Assembly (NCBI GenBank): GCA_938042245.1
Contig: CALIRO010000012.1
Coordinates: forward strand, 1 to 60,061
Origin: an uncultured Thermoguttaceae bacterium
GTDB lineage: Bacteria > Planctomycetota > Planctomycetia > Pirellulales > Thermoguttaceae
Length of the DNA stretch: 60,061 nucleotides
Reading direction: 5' to 3'
Of this stretch, positions 16,604 through 24,580 are shown piece after piece; positions within the stretch are counted from its first letter, which is position 1, and each line of letters starts with the position of its first letter. The notes below the pieces were generated by a model that did no database searches, was not told the origin of the DNA, and was given only the letters and a program-made list of their open reading frames with translations. Position numbers and translations under genes: made by a program.

Positions 16604-16988
16604 GCTCCGTATCCTTTCCTTAAAGCCGGCCCCCCCCGACGGCCAGAAGTCGCTTTCCCCTCTATCCTCTAATATACCCACTTGAGAAGGTTTTGTCATC
16701 CAGTCAGAAACCTAGCTATGGCCCTAGAGAATATTAAATATATTTGTAACAATTTGGCCGAATGGAGCGTCTTTTGTCATGCCAGCGAAAGTTCCCGCCG
16801 TCCAAGGACCTGCTGGTGAGTCTTCACCGCTGGCTACCTAAGGGGGGTTAACGAGCTGGCGGTGCACCGGATTGCCGGTTCGGAAATCAGAAAATGGAGT
16901 TTTTTGCCCATCCTCTTTTCCCTGAGCTTTTTTTAAAATAAAATGCTACGGTAGGTTTCAAAAGTTAGTCTGTGGGAAAGGAGCAGAT
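16604..16988. promoter_or_regulatory. carA leader with mutually exclusive hairpins
   Basis: 385-bp spacer upstream of carA. A hairpin GGTGA-GTCT-TCACC (16815-16828) competes with CACCGC (16825-16830) pairing to GCGGTG (16859-16864), because both use the same CACC. Further on are CGGTGCACCG (16860-16869) and CCGG-ATTG-CCGG (16867-16878). An A/T-rich stretch (about 16929-16942) follows. Alternative pairing suggests a regulated leader, but no known pyrimidine or PyrR element was matched. Confidence 0.35.
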
Positions 16989-18080
16989 GTGAGCCAGTTT
17001 TCTGGGGAAGCGATTTTAGCTTTAGAAGATGGTCGCACTTTTCGGGGCCGGTCGTTCGGAGCACCGGGGGAATGCTGTGGAGAGCTGGTCTTTAATACCT
17101 CCATGTGCGGCTATCAGGAGATATTGACCGATCCGTCCTATGCTGGGCAGATTGTTACGATGACCTATCCGCACATTGGCAACTATGGGGTGAACCGGCA
17201 TGATGTGGAATCCAGTCGGATTCAGGCCGTCGGCTTGGTAGTGCGGGAGGCCTGCTATGTACCGAGCAATTGGCAATCGGAAATGTCCCTGCCGGACTAC
17301 CTGCGAGAAAATGGGATTGTAGCGATGGAGGGGGTGGATACCCGGGCGATTACTCGGCATATCCGGGAGGCTGGGGCGATGAAGGCAGCCATTTCCACCC
17401 TGGGCCGACCTCCGGAAGAAGTGGTGGAAATGGCCCGAAATTGGCCGGGACTAGTCGGCCGAGACATGGTTCAGTATGTTACCCGAACGGAACCGGAAAA
17501 CTGGCCAGCACCGGAAAATGCTCGCTTCCGAGTCCTCGTCTATGATTTCGGCGTCAAAAATAGTATCCTTCGGTTTTTGACAGCCGGCGGCTGCCAGATT
17601 ACCGTTCTCCCCGCTTATACCCCAGCCGAACAGGTCCTAGCACAAAAAACCGATGGCGTGTTGCTGTCCAACGGTCCGGGCGATCCCGCAGGGCTAACCC
17701 GCATCATCCCTGAAGTGCGGAAGTTGATCGGCCAAGTGCCTTTGTTTGGGATTTGTCTAGGGGTGCAGGTATTGGCATTGGCTTTGGGCGGCAGGACGTT
17801 TAAGTTGAAATTCGGCCACCGGGGCGGCAACCACCCGGTCCAGGATCTAACCACTGGCCGGATCGAAATTACCAGCCAAAACCACGGCTTCTGCGTCGAT
17901 ATAGACTCGCTGCCGAAGGATGAAGTAGAAATCACCCATGTCAACCTGATCGATGGCACGTTGGAGGGATTCCGGCATCGGCGATTACCTATGGTTGCTG
18001 TACAGTTTCATCCGGAAGGCGGGCCGGGGCCGTATGACGCTTGCCATCTGTTCCGGCGGTTTGTCGATTTGATGACCTAA
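16989..18080 (+). CDS. carA: Carbamoyl-phosphate synthase small (glutaminase) subunit
   Basis: 363 residues, normal for CarA. The N-terminal CPSase small-chain domain is at 5-150 ('[15 protein letters not shown]', '[18 protein letters not shown]'). The class I glutamine amidotransferase domain is at 175-360, with 'LSNGPGDP', the nucleophile in '[17 protein letters not shown]', and the His/Glu pair in '[15 protein letters not shown]'. It releases ammonia from glutamine for CarB, which makes carbamoyl phosphate for arginine and pyrimidines. The start is GTG at 16989, with AAAGGAG seven bases upstream; an overlapping ATG at 16987 is followed at once by TGA. carB is not adjacent, so the two subunits are encoded apart, as in many planctomycetes. 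The leader is discussed separately. Confidence 0.96.
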   Translation: MSQFSGEAILALEDGRTFRGRSFGAPGECCGELVFNTSMCGYQEILTDPSYAGQIVTMTYPHIGNYGVNRHDVESSRIQAVGLVVREACYVPSNWQSEMSLPDYLRENGIVAMEGVDTRAITRHIREAGAMKAAISTLGRPPEEVVEMARNWPGLVGRDMVQYVTRTEPENWPAPENARFRVLVYDFGVKNSILRFLTAGGCQITVLPAYTPAEQVLAQKTDGVLLSNGPGDPAGLTRIIPEVRKLIGQVPLFGICLGVQVLALALGGRTFKLKFGHRGGNHPVQDLTTGRIEITSQNHGFCVDIDSLPKDEVEITHVNLIDGTLEGFRHRRLPMVAVQFHPEGGPGPYDACHLFRRFVDLMT

Positions 18081-18228
18081 GGCAAGCTAGCTTAACAGGA
18101 GGCCTTTCTGGAGGACCAGCCGCAAGATGGAACAATACTCCAGGTAGGCTCGGTTCTTTTTGGAATTAGGGAACCTCACAGTTAGCTACCACGTATCTAT
18201 GGTTTATTCTCTCTGTAAGGAGGTTGTT

Positions 18229-19110
18229 ATGAGGTGGACACGTCGCGAATTTTTGACCAGCACCTTGGCAGCAGGAGCCTCTGGGCTTTTGGGGCGGACA
18301 GGAAGTGTGGAGGCTGAAGCTCCAGGGCCAGCCCCACCAAAGATTACCAGCGGGACCGATCGAGTCCCCCTGGGCCGAACCGGGCTTAAACCCACTGTCT
18401 TGGGCATTGGCACGGGGACCCGAGGTGGCAGTGAACAAATAGCCTTGGGGCAGGAGGGATTTGTCCGGCTTTTCCGCCATGCGTATGAGCGAGGCATCCG
18501 CTACATCGACACAGCCGATATGTATTCGATGCATCTATTTGTTCGATTCGCCATTCAAGGGTTACCAAGGGATCAATTGTTTATTCTTACCAAAACGATG
18601 GCCAAACATCCGGAAGTGGCCAAAGCCGACATCGAGCGATTCCGCCGAGAACTCCGCACCGATTACTTGGATTGTGTGCTGATGCACTGCATGACCAAAG
18701 GCAGTTTCCCGGTGGATATGCGGCCGGTCATGGATGTGCTGACGGAAGCCAAACAAAAAGGTCGCCTCCGGGCCATTGGTATCTCCTCGCACGGTCTGGA
18801 GCCCTTGCGAGCCTCAGTGGATTGTGATTGGATCGAAGTGCAACTGGTACGGATCAATCCGTTCGGACAACACATGGACGGAGAACCGGACGAGGTACTG
18901 CCGATCTGTAAGAAAATTCATGCTACGGGCCGAGGCGTCCTCGGCATGAAAATCTACGGGGAAACCGGCTACGAGAGCCGAGAAAAACGCCTCCAAGCCA
19001 TCCGGTATGTCCTGCAATCCGGCGCGGTGGACGCCTTTACCATTGGATTCACGAAACCCGAACAGATCGACGAAACCCTGGAATTGATCCAGGAAGCACT
19101 GAGCACCTAG
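18229..19110 (+). CDS. Tat-exported aldo/keto reductase
   Basis: 293 residues. The N-terminus 'MRWTRREFLTSTLAAGASG' is a clear Tat signal (RRxFL). The aldo/keto reductase barrel follows, beginning 'VPLGRTGLKPTVLGIGTGT'. The catalytic tetrad is visible: Asp and Tyr in 'YIDTADMYS', Lys in 'LTKTMAKH' and His in 'DCVLMHCM'. 'DAFTIGFTKPEQIDE' is the cofactor-binding C-terminal part. These enzymes reduce carbonyls with NAD(P)H; Tat export of a cofactor-loaded form is common in planctomycetes. The ATG at 18229 has an ideal AAGGAGG seven bases upstream, so the upstream frame from 18160 is not used. The substrate is unknown, and the Tat oxidoreductase downstream may act in the same sugar pathway. Confidence 0.9.
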   Translation: MRWTRREFLTSTLAAGASGLLGRTGSVEAEAPGPAPPKITSGTDRVPLGRTGLKPTVLGIGTGTRGGSEQIALGQEGFVRLFRHAYERGIRYIDTADMYSMHLFVRFAIQGLPRDQLFILTKTMAKHPEVAKADIERFRRELRTDYLDCVLMHCMTKGSFPVDMRPVMDVLTEAKQKGRLRAIGISSHGLEPLRASVDCDWIEVQLVRINPFGQHMDGEPDEVLPICKKIHATGRGVLGMKIYGETGYESREKRLQAIRYVLQSGAVDAFTIGFTKPEQIDETLELIQEALST

Positions 19111-19463
19111 CAACGGTGGGGATTCGGAGTCATGGTTCGCTCCCGCTCGTAGGGGGGCTTTCTGTTCCCGATGATTTGCTTGGAGTTGGCAAGCCCGGCA
19201 GCGAATCAATGAGCGGACATTAGAAGGGAACATCTATTTCAGATGATTTGCTGGTTTTGGGCCTTTGGCGCAACCTGTTCGCTCGATGCTGAAAGGCCTT
19301 TTTCTTCGGGGCTATGGAGGCTTGGAAGGGCCTTTCTGGTGTTAGAGATTACCGTTCGGGGTTATTTTCTGCTGGCGGTCGGTATGCTATCCTCACCGAA
19401 GGCTTGCACCGACGGAGGCCGAGATATTGACCGTGCGGGTTTGTTGAAAACAAGGAGATACCC
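19111..19463. other. Intergenic spacer
   Basis: 353-bp gap between two plus-strand Tat oxidoreductase genes. GATGATTTGCT occurs twice, near 19168 and 19235. No gene, terminator or clear promoter was identified. Confidence 0.35.
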
Positions 19464-20846
19464 ATGAGTACTCATCACCGGAACACGCCAGGTCAGAACC
19501 GACGCAGTTTTTTGAAGACTTCCACAGCAACCGCCGTTTCAACAATAGCTGTACCAGTGGTAGCGGAAAATATCCGAGGTGCCAATGAGCGGATTCGGAT
19601 CGGGCTAGTTGGGCTGGGCAACCGGATGCGATCGCATGTGGCGGCGCTAGCCGAATTGGCCGAGCCAATGAACATCGAAATTGCCGCCCTCTGCGATTGC
19701 GACCAGCAGCGATTGGCGGAGGCGGAAAAACACTACCCGCAATTGGCGGGCAAAAAGTTGCTCCGGTACACCGAACAAAAGAAACTCTTTGACGATAAGT
19801 CCATCCATGCGGTGAGTTTTTCCACCCAGGACCATTGGCATGCCTTGCAAACGATCTGGGCCTGCCAGGCGGGTAAAGATGTTTATATTGAAAAGCCGCC
19901 TTCGCACAACATTTGGGAAGGCCGAAAGATGGTGGAGGCGGCCCGAAAGTACGGGCGAATCGTCCAAGTAGGTACTCAGTGCCGATCCAGCCCCAACATC
20001 ATCGAAGGCATTCGAAAACTCCGAGAAGGAATTATTGGCGAAGTGTATATGGCCCGGGGCATGACATACAAGATTCGGGGGCATCTGGGGAAACACAAGC
20101 CGACGCCTGTGCCGCCCGGTTTGGATTGGGACGCCTGGGTAGGCCCGGCTGAGATGGTGGAATACTCTGCGTTCATGCATCGGCGATGGTACTGGATATC
20201 GAATTTTGCCAGCGGCGATACGGCCAACCAAACGGTACACCAGATTGATATTATTCGATGGGGGTTAGGATTGGAGACGGCGCCAACGAAGGTACAATCG
20301 ATGGGCGGCCGCTTTCCGCCGGCGGCCGACGACGACGCCGATACACCAAACACACAAACCTTCTCCTGCCAATGGGAGGGGCAGAATGTGCTGGTAACCT
20401 TTGAGATCCGGCATTGGTACACGCCCAGCGAAGCCGGCTTCCGGGATCAGTATCCATTTGTTGATCATAGCAACGTGGTCGGCGCTATCTTTTTCGGGAC
20501 CAAAGGCTACATGATCTTCCCGGATTACTCCTCGTACCGGACGTTTTTGGGACCCAAAGGCGAACCCGGCCCATTCGCCCACACGCCCGGCGAACCGATG
20601 ATGGACAAAGAACATTTCGCCAATTGGATCCAGGCCATGCGCTCCCGAAAACCGGAGGACCTTACGGCCGACATTTTGACCGGCCATCTGTCCTGTACAA
20701 TATGCCACCTGGCCAAAATCGCCTACCAACTAGGCCGAACCGTCCAGTTCGACCCAAAGACCGAACAATTCCCCGGCGACCCAGAAGCCAACGCCCTGCT
20801 CAAACGGAAATATCGGCCGCCGTATGTGGTGCCTGAAGAGGTATAA
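19464..20846 (+). CDS. Tat-exported Gfo/Idh/MocA family oxidoreductase
   Basis: 460 residues. Tat signal 'NRRSFLKTSTATAVSTIA' at the N-terminus, then a Rossmann NAD(P)-binding fold starting 'RIRIGLVGLGNRMRSHVAAL'. The family motif 'DVYIEKPPSHNIWEGRKMVE' contains the EKP catalytic lysine segment, and the alpha/beta C-terminal domain follows ('ASGDTANQTVHQIDIIRWGL'). Such enzymes oxidise or reduce sugars, inositols and related compounds; planctomycetes carry dozens of exported paralogues with mostly unknown substrates. AAGGAG is seven bases before the ATG. Together with the preceding aldo/keto reductase it may form a periplasmic carbohydrate-modifying set, but the 353-bp gap argues against a tight operon. 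Confidence 0.9.
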   Translation: MSTHHRNTPGQNRRSFLKTSTATAVSTIAVPVVAENIRGANERIRIGLVGLGNRMRSHVAALAELAEPMNIEIAALCDCDQQRLAEAEKHYPQLAGKKLLRYTEQKKLFDDKSIHAVSFSTQDHWHALQTIWACQAGKDVYIEKPPSHNIWEGRKMVEAARKYGRIVQVGTQCRSSPNIIEGIRKLREGIIGEVYMARGMTYKIRGHLGKHKPTPVPPGLDWDAWVGPAEMVEYSAFMHRRWYWISNFASGDTANQTVHQIDIIRWGLGLETAPTKVQSMGGRFPPAADDDADTPNTQTFSCQWEGQNVLVTFEIRHWYTPSEAGFRDQYPFVDHSNVVGAIFFGTKGYMIFPDYSSYRTFLGPKGEPGPFAHTPGEPMMDKEHFANWIQAMRSRKPEDLTADILTGHLSCTICHLAKIAYQLGRTVQFDPKTEQFPGDPEANALLKRKYRPPYVVPEEV

Positions 20847-21345
20847 GCCCCCCGTCTGGGAAATAGATGGGATTTACTCGGATTTCCCGGATTCCTTCTG
20901 GTGGGGTGATTGATCCCCAGGGAAGGGGGGATTGCCCTTGATCTCTACGAACCTTTCCACCCCCTCTGCTTCCCTACCTGGGGACTTCCAGTAAAATGAG
21001 TTTTTCATTATAGTCGCCGAGCGAAGACCTTGGTTGCAAAAGTTCTGGTGTCATCTGGTGGCGGTAATGGACCTCTTAATCAGGTTTTCAAGGGCCTGTG
21101 CCCGGAAAGCCCCTGCCAAAAAGGAATTTTGATAATCTAGTAAATCCTGCACAATTAGCGCAGGGTGGTGGAAATTCGGGGAATTTCCTTTTTTTTGTAC
21201 CTTTTTGGGATAGGCTCTTATCAGAAGGAGAGGTTTAGCTGGGGGGCACTGCCCAGGAAAGGAGGCTGGAAAAAGAAAACTCGCGGAAGAAGAGTTCCTT
21301 TTTGGAGGGAGGCTGTTCGACCCAGTTTCTCAGCGGAGGTAGGCT
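20847..21345 (+). promoter_or_regulatory. Leader region of the PGK-like gene
   Basis: About 500 bp without a gene. It holds GGGC-CTGT-GCCC near 21090-21103, CCTGC...GCAGG (21147-21163), and then a strong intrinsic terminator at 21170-21196, all in plus orientation and about 150 bases before the PGK-like start. A premature-termination leader or a separate small RNA are both possible. No known riboswitch consensus was recognised. Confidence 0.4.
21170..21196 (+). terminator. Intrinsic terminator upstream of the PGK-like gene
   Basis: GGAAATTC-GGG-GAATTTCC followed directly by eight T. It is a perfect 8-bp stem with a three-base loop. It lies 324 bases after the upstream oxidoreductase stop and 150 bases before the next start, so it could end a long 3' UTR, a small RNA, or an attenuated leader. 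Confidence 0.75.
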
Positions 21346-22734
21346 ATGACAGTAACGGTAGAAAAGATGGAAAAATGGCTTCGTGGGATTTTTGGTCTGG
21401 ATCCAGAGGTTCCCAAGCTCTCTTTGCCCGAATATCTGAAAGCGATTCCGGAATTGGATAGCCTCAGTGACGTACCGGCCGGTACCCCGGTGTTGGTCCG
21501 AGGCGACACGGACGCCAAACCTGGTGCCAAAATCGGCGAAGGGGACATCCGGCTTCGCTGTATGGAAGAAACTCTCCGTTTTGGCCGAGATCGAGGCTGG
21601 AAGCAGATTATCTTCGGCCATATCGGCCGGGAACCCGAAAAATCGCTAAGCAAGGTACGGGATCGACTGGCCGAGATCATGGGCTGTGAAATCCCGTTGA
21701 TCAAGGATTGGCTCAACCCGGAGACGTTGGAAATCCTGCCGGAGGTGTCGGAGGCAGTTCAAAAGGCCGCCCCTGGTGGCCTGATCATGCTTGAAAATGT
21801 GCGCAAATACGAGATCGAGCGGGTCCTTTGGAAGGCCAAACCGGCTGATATTGCGCAGTTGGCTCCTCGGCTGGCAAAAATTGCGAATCAGTTTGCCGAA
21901 AAGGTAGCCCGCATTTATGTGCACGAAGCCTTTTCTGCAGGCAGCATGGATACGTCCAGTTTGGTGATCCCGGCAGCGATGGATCGGGTGGCCATGGGCA
22001 AGTATGAATGGGGGCAGTTTACCGGGCCGCTGATGGACTGCCTCCAGGCCGAGCTGGTCGTCTCCAGCGGCTTGAAGATCGACAAACTCGACGATCTGAG
22101 CGCCATGATCAACCGGGGCAAAATCCGGTGGGTGTTTACCGGCGGCTCATTGGCCATGGGACTAAAAAAGGCGGCCGCCCAATTGGACGGCCAAGACTTC
22201 TGCATCGGAGTGCAAGAAGACCCCGCTCATGCCGACAAACCCTATTACATCCCGCCGGAACGGGTCGAACAAGCCAAACGCCTTATTGCCGACGGCCGAC
22301 AAAAAGGCATTCAGTTCGTGATGCCTGTGGATTTTGTGCTGCAAGACGGCCGGGTCTCCCGGACTATCGGCCCCCAGGATCAGCAGCTGGATGTTGGCCC
22401 GGAAACCAGCCAATATTACGAAAAGAAAATCGGCGAATTTTTGGAATCGGTTCGAGGCCGAGACGTGGTGGCCTTCCATAACGGCGTGTTCGGCATGTTT
22501 GAAGATCCTCGGTTTGAGGAAGGCACCCGGCAGTTCATGAGACAACTCAAACGGATGAAAGATGCCGGCGTCCGGGTCTATGTCGGCGGCGGCGAAGGCG
22601 GTACCGCTTTGGAAAAATACGGCCAGCCGGATTGGGTTACCCACAATTTCACCGCCGGCGGTACGGTACTGAATGCCTTGGGCAGTGAACCGGTGCCCTA
22701 TCTGGTGGCCTTGAAGATGGCGGCCGGTAGATAA
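21346..22734 (+). CDS. Divergent phosphoglycerate kinase homologue
   Basis: 462 residues against about 390-420 for normal Pgk. The family skeleton is clear: 'VLVRGDTDAKPG' replaces RVDFNVP, 'GHIGRE' replaces HLGRP, 'LENVRKYE' replaces ENVRF, 'DVGPETSQYYEKKI' replaces DIGPKT, and 'GGGEGG' replaces GGGDS. Several 3-phosphoglycerate and nucleotide contacts are changed. The conserved AFGTAHR segment is 'AFSAGSMD', losing its His-Arg; the Asn of DFN is lost; and the WNGP motif is 'FHNGVFG'. An N-terminal extension of about 35 residues is also present. Pgk transfers phosphate between 1,3-bisphosphoglycerate and ADP; whether this protein does so is uncertain. The start at 21346 has GGAGG at 21334-21338. 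It precedes nuoN by 150 bases. It may be the lineage's only Pgk or a re-purposed paralogue. Confidence 0.75.
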   Translation: MTVTVEKMEKWLRGIFGLDPEVPKLSLPEYLKAIPELDSLSDVPAGTPVLVRGDTDAKPGAKIGEGDIRLRCMEETLRFGRDRGWKQIIFGHIGREPEKSLSKVRDRLAEIMGCEIPLIKDWLNPETLEILPEVSEAVQKAAPGGLIMLENVRKYEIERVLWKAKPADIAQLAPRLAKIANQFAEKVARIYVHEAFSAGSMDTSSLVIPAAMDRVAMGKYEWGQFTGPLMDCLQAELVVSSGLKIDKLDDLSAMINRGKIRWVFTGGSLAMGLKKAAAQLDGQDFCIGVQEDPAHADKPYYIPPERVEQAKRLIADGRQKGIQFVMPVDFVLQDGRVSRTIGPQDQQLDVGPETSQYYEKKIGEFLESVRGRDVVAFHNGVFGMFEDPRFEEGTRQFMRQLKRMKDAGVRVYVGGGEGGTALEKYGQPDWVTHNFTAGGTVLNALGSEPVPYLVALKMAAGR

Positions 22735-22768
22735 ACTTTTGACCACACTATCGACAGCCCGCTAAGAA

Positions 22769-22840
22769 TCCTACCCCTGCCCTTGATGTTTGGGTCAACC
22801 CTGCTGGTTCAGGAGAAGCCCTGAAGGAAATGGGGTAGGA
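22769..22840 (+). promoter_or_regulatory. Candidate structured RNA between the PGK-like gene and nuoN
   Basis: A perfect 9-bp closing stem TCCTACCCC (22769-22777) / GGGGTAGGA (22832-22840) encloses two inner hairpins: GGG-TCAA-CCC (22792-22801) or TTGA/TCAA, and TTCAGG-AGAAGC-CCTGAA (22808-22825). This gives a possible three-way junction 44 bases before the nuoN start. No T-tract follows, so it is not a simple terminator. No named riboswitch was recognised. Confidence 0.35.
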
Positions 22841-22884
22841 GATAAAAATCATGGATTTAAGGAGCTCATCAGGAGAAACGCCCC

Positions 22885-24576
22885 GTGCTGACGGCTAAAG
22901 CCATCGGGATGCTCCTGCCGGAAATCCTGTTGGTGGGGACGGCAGTGGTGTTGTATTTGCGAGGCGCGTTTGGCCGATCAGATGCTACACAACCAGAAGA
23001 CTCTCTAGCCGGTAAAAGCCCTTCGTGCGATGTTCTGCCTCTGTTGCCGGATAGTCGGAGCCTGCAGATCGCGTTGGTGGGTGTGGTGCTGGCCGGCTGG
23101 GCTTTGGCCCGGATCGGGCTTCCCTCGGAGCCGTCCGAAGCTCTGCTGCTGGACCAACTAAGCCTATATCTACGTTGGCTGAGTTTGGTGGCGGTGGCCT
23201 TGTTAGTGCTTTTAGGATCGGCTGGGGCAACGTCAAAAGACCTGCCAGAATACCTGGGGAGCTTGCTTTTGGCGGGCGCCGGCGTGATGGCGGTAGCCGT
23301 GGCCGATAATTTGCTCCTGCTTTTTGTTGCCCTGGAACTGGTGTCGATCCCCACCTATATTCTGCTTTGTGTGGGCCGACGGGATGCGCCGGGAGCCGAA
23401 GCAGCGGCCAAGTACTTTTTCCTCTCGTTGCTGGCTTCGGCGCTGGTGTTGTATGGAATGAGTTTTCTGTATGGCGCCAGTGGTTCTTTAGACTTGAAGG
23501 AGATTCGCACCGGTTTGTCCGCCCGAAGTTGGCCAGAACCGGGGTTAGCCGGATTGGCCAAACTGGCTGTGGTTCTGCTGCTGGCTGGGTTGGGATTCAA
23601 GATGGCTGTGGTCCCTTTTCATTTTTATGCACCGGATGTATATGAGGGGACCAGCTACACGAATGCGGCGTTGCTTTCGGTAGCGCCGAAGATTGCCGCG
23701 GTTACCGCATTGGTGCGGATTTTGGCCGAAGCCCTCCCGCCAGTGGAGGAATATGTGTTTGGCTGGCGGGTGGTGTTGGCCTTGGCTGTCTTGACAATGA
23801 CGGTGGGCAATGTGGTGGGCCTGTGGCAGGAGCACCTGCGCCGTCTGTTGGCGTATAGTTCGATTGGACAGGCGGGGTATATCTTGGCTGGTTTGGCGGT
23901 GGGGTTGGGCGGGGCGGATGCCAGCGCCCGAACGGATGGGTTGGCTGCCGTGTTGCTCTATTTGCTGGTGTATGGCTTGGCTACGGTAGGGGCCTTTTCG
24001 GTCTTGGAAGCGTTGCGGCGCAGCGGCCGGCCGGTTGAAACGCTGGAAGATTTGGGCGGTTTGGGTCGGCATCGGCCGTGGGCAGCAGCTGGGCTTTCTA
24101 TTTTTATGTTCAGTTTAGCCGGTGTGCCCCCCCTGGCTGGCTTCTGGGGGAAATGGGCAGTGGTAGTCGGAGCCATCAAGACCAGCCTTTCCCCCTTGGC
24201 CAGTTCTGCTCCGAGGTTCTGGTTTATGGGGCTGGCTGTGCTAACAATGCTCAATGCGGCGGTGGCGGCCGGGTACTATCTTCGCGTGGTAGCTGCGGTG
24301 TATTTTAGCAGACCGATTCAGCCTGCAGGTCGGGTTGGGATGACGGCGCCCGGGTTCGCCGCTGTTGTGTGCGGTGTGCTTTGTATTGCCATGGGTCTTG
24401 TGCCTTGGCCGATCTGGAACGCCGCCGCGGATGCCGGAGAAGCGTTGCTCAGCCAAGAGGCTCCTCCTGCCAGCCAATCTCTCGCCCTCGGAGGGCCGGA
24501 AACGTTCTTGTCCTCTAGGATCGAAAAGCATCCTGCCCCATCCGACCGCCTTTTCCTTTCGTGGTTGCCTGAATAA
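22885..24576 (+). CDS. nuoN: NADH-quinone oxidoreductase subunit N (NuoN/ND2 type)
   Basis: 563 residues, somewhat longer than the usual 480-500. A multi-spanning membrane protein with the proton-pumping antiporter-like core: 'MAVAVADNLLLLFVALELVS' followed by 'IPTYILL', the signature 'VPFHFYAPDVYEGTSYTNAA' with 'LLSVAPK', and 'HLRRLLAYSSIGQAGYILAG'. In complex I, NuoN is one of the membrane-arm subunits. The extra length is in a soluble insert near residues 30-55 and a Pro/Ser-rich C-terminal tail. GTG start with AGGAG ten bases upstream. NuoN normally ends a nuoA-N operon, but here no other nuo gene flanks it; a PGK-like gene precedes it and a regulator follows after four bases. It may be the complex I subunit relocated, or an extra paralogue. 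Confidence 0.9.
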   Translation: MLTAKAIGMLLPEILLVGTAVVLYLRGAFGRSDATQPEDSLAGKSPSCDVLPLLPDSRSLQIALVGVVLAGWALARIGLPSEPSEALLLDQLSLYLRWLSLVAVALLVLLGSAGATSKDLPEYLGSLLLAGAGVMAVAVADNLLLLFVALELVSIPTYILLCVGRRDAPGAEAAAKYFFLSLLASALVLYGMSFLYGASGSLDLKEIRTGLSARSWPEPGLAGLAKLAVVLLLAGLGFKMAVVPFHFYAPDVYEGTSYTNAALLSVAPKIAAVTALVRILAEALPPVEEYVFGWRVVLALAVLTMTVGNVVGLWQEHLRRLLAYSSIGQAGYILAGLAVGLGGADASARTDGLAAVLLYLLVYGLATVGAFSVLEALRRSGRPVETLEDLGGLGRHRPWAAAGLSIFMFSLAGVPPLAGFWGKWAVVVGAIKTSLSPLASSAPRFWFMGLAVLTMLNAAVAAGYYLRVVAAVYFSRPIQPAGRVGMTAPGFAAVVCGVLCIAMGLVPWPIWNAAADAGEALLSQEAPPASQSLALGGPETFLSSRIEKHPAPSDRLFLSWLPE

Positions 24577-24580
24577 GCCT

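Noticed and set aside
24365..24580. Upstream extension of the PAS/AAA+ regulator inside nuoN
   Set aside because: nuoN is in another frame with strong membrane conservation; the regulator's PAS domain begins after 24581.
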